From assembly GCA_910589185.1 (NCBI GenBank), contig CAJUSU010000003.1, positions 86,105 through 95,122 on the forward strand: DNA of 9,018 nt, written 5' to 3'. Of the stretch, positions 5,931 through 9,018 are shown piece by piece. Position 1 is the first letter of the stretch. Every line of letters starts with the position of its first letter. The translations under genes were made by a program, and so were the position numbers. The stretch comes from an uncultured Clostridia bacterium (GTDB lineage Bacteria; Bacillota; Clostridia; TANB77; CAG-508). A model generated the notes under the pieces. The model was not told where the DNA came from, did no database searches, and saw only the letters and a program-made list of their open reading frames with translations.

Positions 5931-7031
5931 TTATTTTTTTGATACTTCTGAATTAATTGTTGTATTAGAATTCTCTGATGGATTTTCAGGCTCTGTTGGT
6001 ATGGTTGGTTTTTCTGTATTTGTTGGTTCAGTTGTCTGTGTATTATTTACATTTTCATTATTAGTTCCAACATTTCCTGTTTCATTATTTGTAGTTGTAT
6101 TAGTATTGGTATTCGTATTGACATTTGTATTTGTGTTAGTATTTGTACTACTGTTTGTATTTACATTAGTGTTAGTATTTGGCTTCTTATTCTCATCTTT
6201 GTTTGGTTTATATGTTCTCCATGGATTATTTAAATCTGGATCAGTCGGATCCCAATTTTTCAATTTTCCTGGCGCACCAGATACTTTTCTTGCAGTTGGC
6301 TTTCCTAAAGGTCCTGGATTAGAACTAGAATAAAATTCAACTTGCGTTCCACTTGGACAATTATTAAAAATCCATAATGCATCTATTGTTGTTAAACGAA
6401 TGCAACCCATAGAATCTTTTGTTCCTAATCTATCATAGTAGGCACTTACTAAAGTATCTTTTCTATTTTGTTTATATGGTACTGAATGAAATAAAATATC
6501 ACCTACAATTTGAGTACAATATTGCCCCCAAACATTACCAAACAACTTTCCCCACGTAGCTTTCCAACTCATTCTATAAACTCCTGATGTTGGAGTCGCT
6601 GCTCCTGTAGAACAAACACAAGCTTTTACTGGTACTGTATATTTTCCATTCTTATCATAAGTATAAATAGTAACTACTTGCGCACCATAATTTACTTTAA
6701 TATAATATTTATTTTGAGCTGGTTTTGTTGGCTTATTGGTATTATTTTTCTCTTCTTGTTTTTTCTTTTCTTCTACCTTTTTTAGTTCTTTCTCATTTAG
6801 TTTTTTTAATTCTTCTGGAGATAATTTTGAAGTATCTACTAGATTAGATTGTTCTATCACTTCTTCTGGAACTTCATTGTGTGAAGTATCTGTTTTAGCC
6901 ATAGCTGATGTAGCTTTGGTATAATCAATAATACGTCCTATTGAAAGTATTGCAAGAATAAATAATATTACACCTACTAATATCATCCATTTCACTTGAT
7001 TATTTAATTTTATCTTCTTGACTTTTTCCAT
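5931..7031 (-). CDS. Membrane-anchored L,D-transpeptidase (YkuD domain) with Asn/Thr-rich tail
   Basis: This 366-residue protein should form 3-3 peptidoglycan cross-links or attach proteins to peptidoglycan on the outer face of the membrane. A basic N-terminus precedes one membrane segment (~15-33). A Lys/Glu-rich helical linker follows (~70-97). The YkuD catalytic domain spans ~108-235: His182 in LFHSVPY, then SMGCIRL at 207-213 with catalytic Cys210 and Arg212. After a short GKPTARKVSGAPG segment come WDPTDPDLNNPWRTYKP and a low-complexity Asn/Thr tail of about 80 residues, with an almost pure TN/VN core at 285-316. The start is ATG 7031, with AAAGGAG 6 nt upstream. The same frame opens at 7109, but that overlaps the promoter. 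Domain call is secure; the exact reaction is not shown by sequence. The upstream gene diverges and ychF follows closely. Confidence 0.93.
   Translation of the reverse strand: MEKVKKIKLNNQVKWMILVGVILFILAILSIGRIIDYTKATSAMAKTDTSHNEVPEEVIEQSNLVDTSKLSPEELKKLNEKELKKVEEKKKQEEKNNTNKPTKPAQNKYYIKVNYGAQVVTIYTYDKNGKYTVPVKACVCSTGAATPTSGVYRMSWKATWGKLFGNVWGQYCTQIVGDILFHSVPYKQNRKDTLVSAYYDRLGTKDSMGCIRLTTIDALWIFNNCPSGTQVEFYSSSNPGPLGKPTARKVSGAPGKLKNWDPTDPDLNNPWRTYKPNKDENKKPNTNTNVNTNSSTNTNTNTNVNTNTNTNTTTNNETGNVGTNNENVNNTQTTEPTNTEKPTIPTEPENPSENSNTTINSEVSKK
6084..6179 (-). repeat. Coding tandem repeat for Asn-Thr tail of the L,D-transpeptidase
   Basis: A run of degenerate 6-bp units, each coding for Asn-Thr or Asn-Val, fills about 96 bp near the 3' end of the gene. 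The block NTNTNVNTN appears twice in near-identical form, separated by a Ser-Ser interruption. The unit length is a multiple of three, so gain or loss of units would change tail length without breaking the frame. Confidence 0.75.
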
Positions 7032-7080
7032 TGTAAACTCCTTTAATTCTCTATTAGTAATACTCCATTTTATCATTTCT

Positions 7081-7109
7081 ACTTTAACACAGTTTGTTAA
7101 GTTTATCAA
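7081..7109 (-). promoter_or_regulatory. Promoter of the L,D-transpeptidase-ychF unit
   Basis: On the minus strand TTGATA (7109-7104), a 17-bp spacer and TAAAGT (7086-7081) with an upstream TG (extended -10) form a plausible sigma-A promoter. Transcription would begin near 7074, about 43 nt before the ATG at 7031. That rules out the in-frame ATG at 7109. Confidence 0.6.
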
Positions 7110-7157
7110 TAGTTTTGTGGTAAATAATAAAAGCTATTTGAGATTCCAGCAAAAGTA

Positions 7158-7186
7158 TTTTATTTTTTAAATATTTAGTATATAAT
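7158..7186 (+). promoter_or_regulatory. Promoter of the P-loop kinase-like gene
   Basis: A perfect TATAAT lies at 7181-7186. The -35 region 17 bp upstream (TTTTAT at 7158) is weak. The in-frame ATG at 7185 overlaps the -10 element itself and so would not be in the mRNA, which supports a start at 7218. This promoter is divergent from that of the L,D-transpeptidase. Confidence 0.5.
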
Positions 7187-7217
7187 GTCATTAAAATTCA
7201 AGAAAGGTAAAATATTT

Positions 7218-7781
7218 ATGAAAAATGTCGCTATATTCGGAAGTTCTAGATCTGGCAAATCCACACTTGCTAAGATGATTTCAAAAAAACATTCTAATTA
7301 TCATATTATTATTGGAGATGACATTAGATCAGCTTTTCAAGAAACTCTACCAGGCAATAATATTAACAGCAAAGGCGGAATTGGAATGTTAGAAGATTTC
7401 CCCAATTTTATGTCCCATTTATTTTATAAAAATATTAAAAGAAATAAAGGAGAATTCAATTACATCGTTGAAACATGTGATATTTCCCCTCAAAAGGCAT
7501 ACGAATTATTTAACCAAGAAAATACTATATTACTTTTCTTAGGTACTCCTCAATTAAGTGTAAAACAACATTTTAATGAAATTAGAAAATACGAAACTGA
7601 AAAAGATTGGACTTATCATAGAACCGACAATCATCTTCTAAAATCTTGTGAACATTGGATTGACAAAAGTAAAGAATTCGAAAAGCAGTGTAAAGAATTG
7701 AAGATTTGGTATGTAGATACCTCTTTTAATAGAGAAAATATATTAAATGATACTCTTCAGAGGATAGAAAACTTATTGTAA
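7218..7781 (+). CDS. Small P-loop NTPase, probable kinase of unknown substrate
   Basis: The 187-residue cytoplasmic protein opens with a beta strand and a Walker A loop, GSSRSGKST at residues 8-16, followed by a helix, as in adenylate/shikimate/nucleoside-type kinases. IIIGDDIRSAF (31-40) puts two acidic residues after the second strand, where such kinases bind the acceptor. YIVETCDI (82-89) and ILLFLGTP (104-111) look like further core strands. An Arg/Lys/Glu-rich segment (~118-150) could be the mobile lid, and WYVDTS (164-169) a last strand before the C-terminal helix. I do not recognise the specific family, and a substrate cannot be named. ATG 7218 is chosen because AAGG lies 10 nt upstream and the earlier in-frame ATG (7185) falls inside the -10 box. 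It is monocistronic, with its own promoter and terminator. Confidence 0.8.
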   Translation: MKNVAIFGSSRSGKSTLAKMISKKHSNYHIIIGDDIRSAFQETLPGNNINSKGGIGMLEDFPNFMSHLFYKNIKRNKGEFNYIVETCDISPQKAYELFNQENTILLFLGTPQLSVKQHFNEIRKYETEKDWTYHRTDNHLLKSCEHWIDKSKEFEKQCKELKIWYVDTSFNRENILNDTLQRIENLL

Positions 7782-7806
7782 CCCTCTATGACTTTGCAAA
7801 AACGTA

Positions 7807-7840
7807 AATAAGCCGATATTAAAATCGGCTTATTTTTGTT
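7807..7840. terminator. Intrinsic terminator between the kinase-like gene and tRNA-Thr
   Basis: An 11-bp perfect stem (AATAAGCCGAT at 7807-7817 and its complement at 7824-7834) with a 6-nt loop ends in TTATTTTTGTTT on the plus strand. This terminates the kinase-like gene. In the minus direction the same stem follows the tRNA by a few bases and leads to TTATTTACGTTTTTG, so it probably also ends the sigH-tRNA transcript. Confidence 0.88.
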
Positions 7841-7916
7841 TGGAGCTTCCAGCCGGAATCGAACCGGCGACCTCAGCCTTACCATGGCTGCGCTCTACCT
7901 ACTGAGCTATAGAAGC
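7841..7916 (-). tRNA. tRNA-Thr (anticodon GGU), CCA encoded
   Basis: The 76-nt minus-strand sequence folds as a complete cloverleaf. The acceptor is GCTTCTA with TGGAAGC (one G-U pair), the D stem GCTC/GAGC, the anticodon stem CAGCC/GGCTG around loop ATGGTAA, and the T stem GCCGG/CCGGC around TTCGATT. Position 73 is U, as in other Firmicute tRNA-Thr, and CCA is encoded. The anticodon GGT (positions 34-36) reads ACC and ACU codons. It lies 37 nt after the sigH stop on the same strand with no recognisable promoter of its own, so it is probably cotranscribed and released by RNase P. Confidence 0.97.
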
Positions 7917-7922
7917 ATATTT

Positions 7923-7946
7923 TGTCAAGAAATCACTTTCTTGACA
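7923..7946 (-). repeat. Perfect hairpin between sigH and tRNA-Thr
   Basis: TGTCAAGAAA (7923-7932) and its exact complement TTTCTTGACA (7937-7946) enclose a 4-nt loop, giving a 10-bp perfect stem. In the direction of sigH transcription the stem is followed by AAAATATG and then, 6 nt later, the mature tRNA 5' end. There is no T-run, so it does not look like a standard terminator. It could act as an RNA processing signal, an mRNA 3'-end stabiliser or a partial attenuator. Confidence 0.6.
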
Positions 7947-7953
7947 TATTATT

Positions 7954-8607
7954 TTATTCATTCTGCATTCCCTTGATTGCTTTTTTTCTAATTCTTTGTA
8001 TTGCATTATCAATAGATTTAACTGGTGTTTCTAGTCTTTGAGCTATTTCGCCATAACTTTCACCTTGAATATAGCAATTTAAAACTTTCTTTTCAAAACT
8101 ACTTAATGATTTATCAATTGTGCTTTCCACTAATTGATAATACTCTTTTTTTGTAATCATGTCAAGTGGATCTTCTATAATATTAGCGTCCAATATTCCC
8201 TCTAATTCTGTATTACTACTATCATCTTCATTTTCATAAGCATCTTTATTTAAAGATATATATGAATTCAAAGGCATATGCTTTTGTCTATTTGAAGTTT
8301 TAATTGCTGTAATAAGCTGCCTTTCAATACAAATACTTGCAAAACTTTTAAAAGAATTTTGTTTATCTGATTGATAGGACTTAATTGCCTTATATAGTCC
8401 AATTAGACCTTCTTGTATAATATCTTCTCTTTCTGCTCCTATAATATAATATTTGCTTACTTTAATATTGACAAGATCTTTATAACGATTTATCAAGTGT
8501 TCTAAAGCATGCTTATTATTATCAGACTTAATCAGTTCTATTAAGTCTTCATCTGCCATTTGAGAAAAATTATAATCCGAAGAATAAAATACTTCTGTCA
8601 TGCTCAT
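7954..8607 (-). CDS. sigH: RNA polymerase sporulation sigma factor SigH (Spo0H)
   Basis: SigH directs RNA polymerase to early-sporulation and transition-state genes. The 217-residue length matches the ~218 residues of the Bacillus protein. Region 2 covers ~22-110: IGAEREDIIQEGLIGLYKAI (56-75), then SFKSFASICIERQLITAIKT and NRQKHMPLNSYISLNK, closely following the SigH family pattern. Region 4 covers ~160-215 with a helix-turn-helix, YGEIAQRLETPVKSIDNAIQ (185-204), whose KSIDNA is a SigH hallmark. ATG 8607 has AGGAGG 12 nt upstream; M3 at 8601 is farther. It has a near-consensus sigma-A promoter and lies directly upstream of tRNA-Thr. Its presence is the best evidence that the organism belongs to the endospore-forming lineage, though SigH also occurs in non-sporulating relatives. 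Confidence 0.96.
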   Translation of the reverse strand: MSMTEVFYSSDYNFSQMADEDLIELIKSDNNKHALEHLINRYKDLVNIKVSKYYIIGAEREDIIQEGLIGLYKAIKSYQSDKQNSFKSFASICIERQLITAIKTSNRQKHMPLNSYISLNKDAYENEDDSSNTELEGILDANIIEDPLDMITKKEYYQLVESTIDKSLSSFEKKVLNCYIQGESYGEIAQRLETPVKSIDNAIQRIRKKAIKGMQNE

Positions 8608-8649
8608 GAAATCAAGTTACCTCCTATGTTGTATAGCCATATTATTTGT

Positions 8650-8678
8650 ATTATAATCTAGCACTTTCTTTTCGTCAA
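8650..8678 (-). promoter_or_regulatory. Sigma-A promoter of sigH
   Basis: On the minus strand TTGACG (8678-8673), a 17-bp spacer and a perfect TATAAT (8655-8650) form a strong promoter. Transcription would start near 8643, leaving a leader of about 36 nt with AGGAGG. Confidence 0.85.
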
Positions 8679-8696
8679 TAGAAATATGAGCAAAAT

Positions 8697-8725
8697 TTGA
8701 AAATTTCTGCATAATATGATATGAT
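8697..8725 (+). promoter_or_regulatory. Sigma-A promoter of the rqcH-like gene
   Basis: TTGAAA (8697-8702), a 17-bp spacer and TATGAT (8720-8725) match the consensus well. The -35 box lies 18 bp from the divergent sigH -35 box. A 12-bp palindrome TTCTATATAGAA (8733-8744) straddles the likely transcription start. Confidence 0.75.
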
Positions 8726-8758
8726 TTTACCATTCTATATAGAAAGAGGTTAATTTTA

Positions 8759-9018
8759 ATGGCATTCGATGGTTTCATTTTAAAATCTGTAATTCAAGAA
8801 TTAAGTTCTTGTTTATTAACTGGAAAAATAACAAAAATCTATCAACCACTTCCTGAAGAGATTGTTTTAGGAGTTTATTGTGGTGGAACAAATTATGCCT
8901 TAAGTTGTAATGTTTCTTCTTCATATTCACTCCACTTAACAACCACTTCTAAACCTAATCCTCTTGTAGCTCCTAGTTTTTGTATGTTACTTAGAAAGTA
9001 TTTGATTGGATCTAAAAT
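8759..9018 (+). CDS. rqcH: RqcH / NFACT-family protein (fibronectin-binding protein A homologue), 3' part missing
   Basis: Bacterial NFACT proteins bind stalled 50S-peptidyl-tRNA complexes and direct C-terminal alanine tailing in ribosome quality control; older annotations call them fibronectin-binding proteins. The first 86 codons are present and the frame is still open at the window edge. The N-terminal NFACT-N block is recognisable: MAFDGFILKSVIQEL, then LLTGKITKIYQPLPEEIVLG, then SYSLHLTTTSKPNPLVAPSFCMLLRKYLIG with the typical P-x-FCMLLRK motif. ATG 8759 has AGAGG 9 nt upstream and its own promoter. The gene diverges from sigH. The catalytic and coiled-coil parts are outside the window, so the name rests on the N-terminus only. 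Confidence 0.9.
   Translation, partial: MAFDGFILKSVIQELSSCLLTGKITKIYQPLPEEIVLGVYCGGTNYALSCNVSSSYSLHLTTTSKPNPLVAPSFCMLLRKYLIGSK

Noticed and set aside
6084..6179. Regular short repeats that could suggest a CRISPR array
   Set aside because: Units are 6 bp, contiguous, in frame with a coding tail, and without spacers.
6001..6333. Plus-strand open frame with a Val/Leu/Phe-rich apparent membrane protein
   Set aside because: It is the reverse of the Asn/Thr repeat tail of the L,D-transpeptidase; the repetitive hydrophobic pattern is an artefact of that repeat.
7841..7916. tRNA-Thr as an integration site for a mobile element
   Set aside because: No integrase gene and no repeated copy of the tRNA 3' end is visible in the window.
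1..9018. A template repeat or reverse transcriptase partner for the candidate variable repeat within this window
   Set aside because: The conserved WWWLRSP-coding stretch occurs once only, and no open frame resembles a reverse transcriptase. Any partner must lie outside.

Overview
The window is about 30% GC by eye and reads as a chromosomal segment of a low-GC, probably spore-forming Firmicute of the class Clostridia. The main reasons are a clear Spo0H/SigH sporulation sigma factor, strong GGAGG-type ribosome binding sites, consensus sigma-A promoters, UAG/UAA stops, and an 'ITLIALVVTI' prepilin-like leader of the kind common in gut Clostridia. No gene allows a species call.

Layout. (1) 1-1587, minus strand: a core operon pyrH (UMP kinase) - frr (ribosome recycling factor) - uppS (undecaprenyl diphosphate synthase, cut by the window edge). 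It has a weak extended -10 promoter and a probable TTG start for pyrH. (2) 1645-4767: an accessory surface module. It holds a 495-residue protein (prepilin-like membrane leader, bacterial Ig-like domain, C-terminal DUF6273/C-type-lectin-like domain), a divergent sortase, and a convergent 108-residue LPQTG cell-wall protein. (3) 4815-7109, minus strand: a membrane-anchored L,D-transpeptidase followed 24 nt later by the translation-associated ATPase ychF. (4) 7158-7834: a small P-loop kinase-like gene of unknown function. (5) 7841-8678, minus strand: sigH, then a perfect hairpin, then tRNA-Thr(GGU). (6) 8697-end: a divergent rqcH/NFACT gene, cut by the window edge.

How the parts fit. Three of the genes act on the cell envelope: UppS supplies the lipid carrier for wall synthesis, the L,D-transpeptidase cross-links peptidoglycan, and the sortase attaches LPXTG proteins to it. 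Pyrimidine nucleotide supply, ribosome recycling, YchF and RqcH are housekeeping translation and metabolism functions.

The most interesting signal is the last ~125 bases of the prepilin-like gene (1759-1884). The final 60 coding bases (1761-1820) are 35/60 G+C and carry only 9 adenines on the coding strand. Of the last 35 codons, 31 end in C or T, and the segment encodes the variable end of a lectin-like fold. That is the pattern expected of a variable repeat written by a diversity-generating retroelement. No template repeat or reverse transcriptase is visible in this window, so the gene would have to be a remote target. This is an inference that a genome-wide search can settle.
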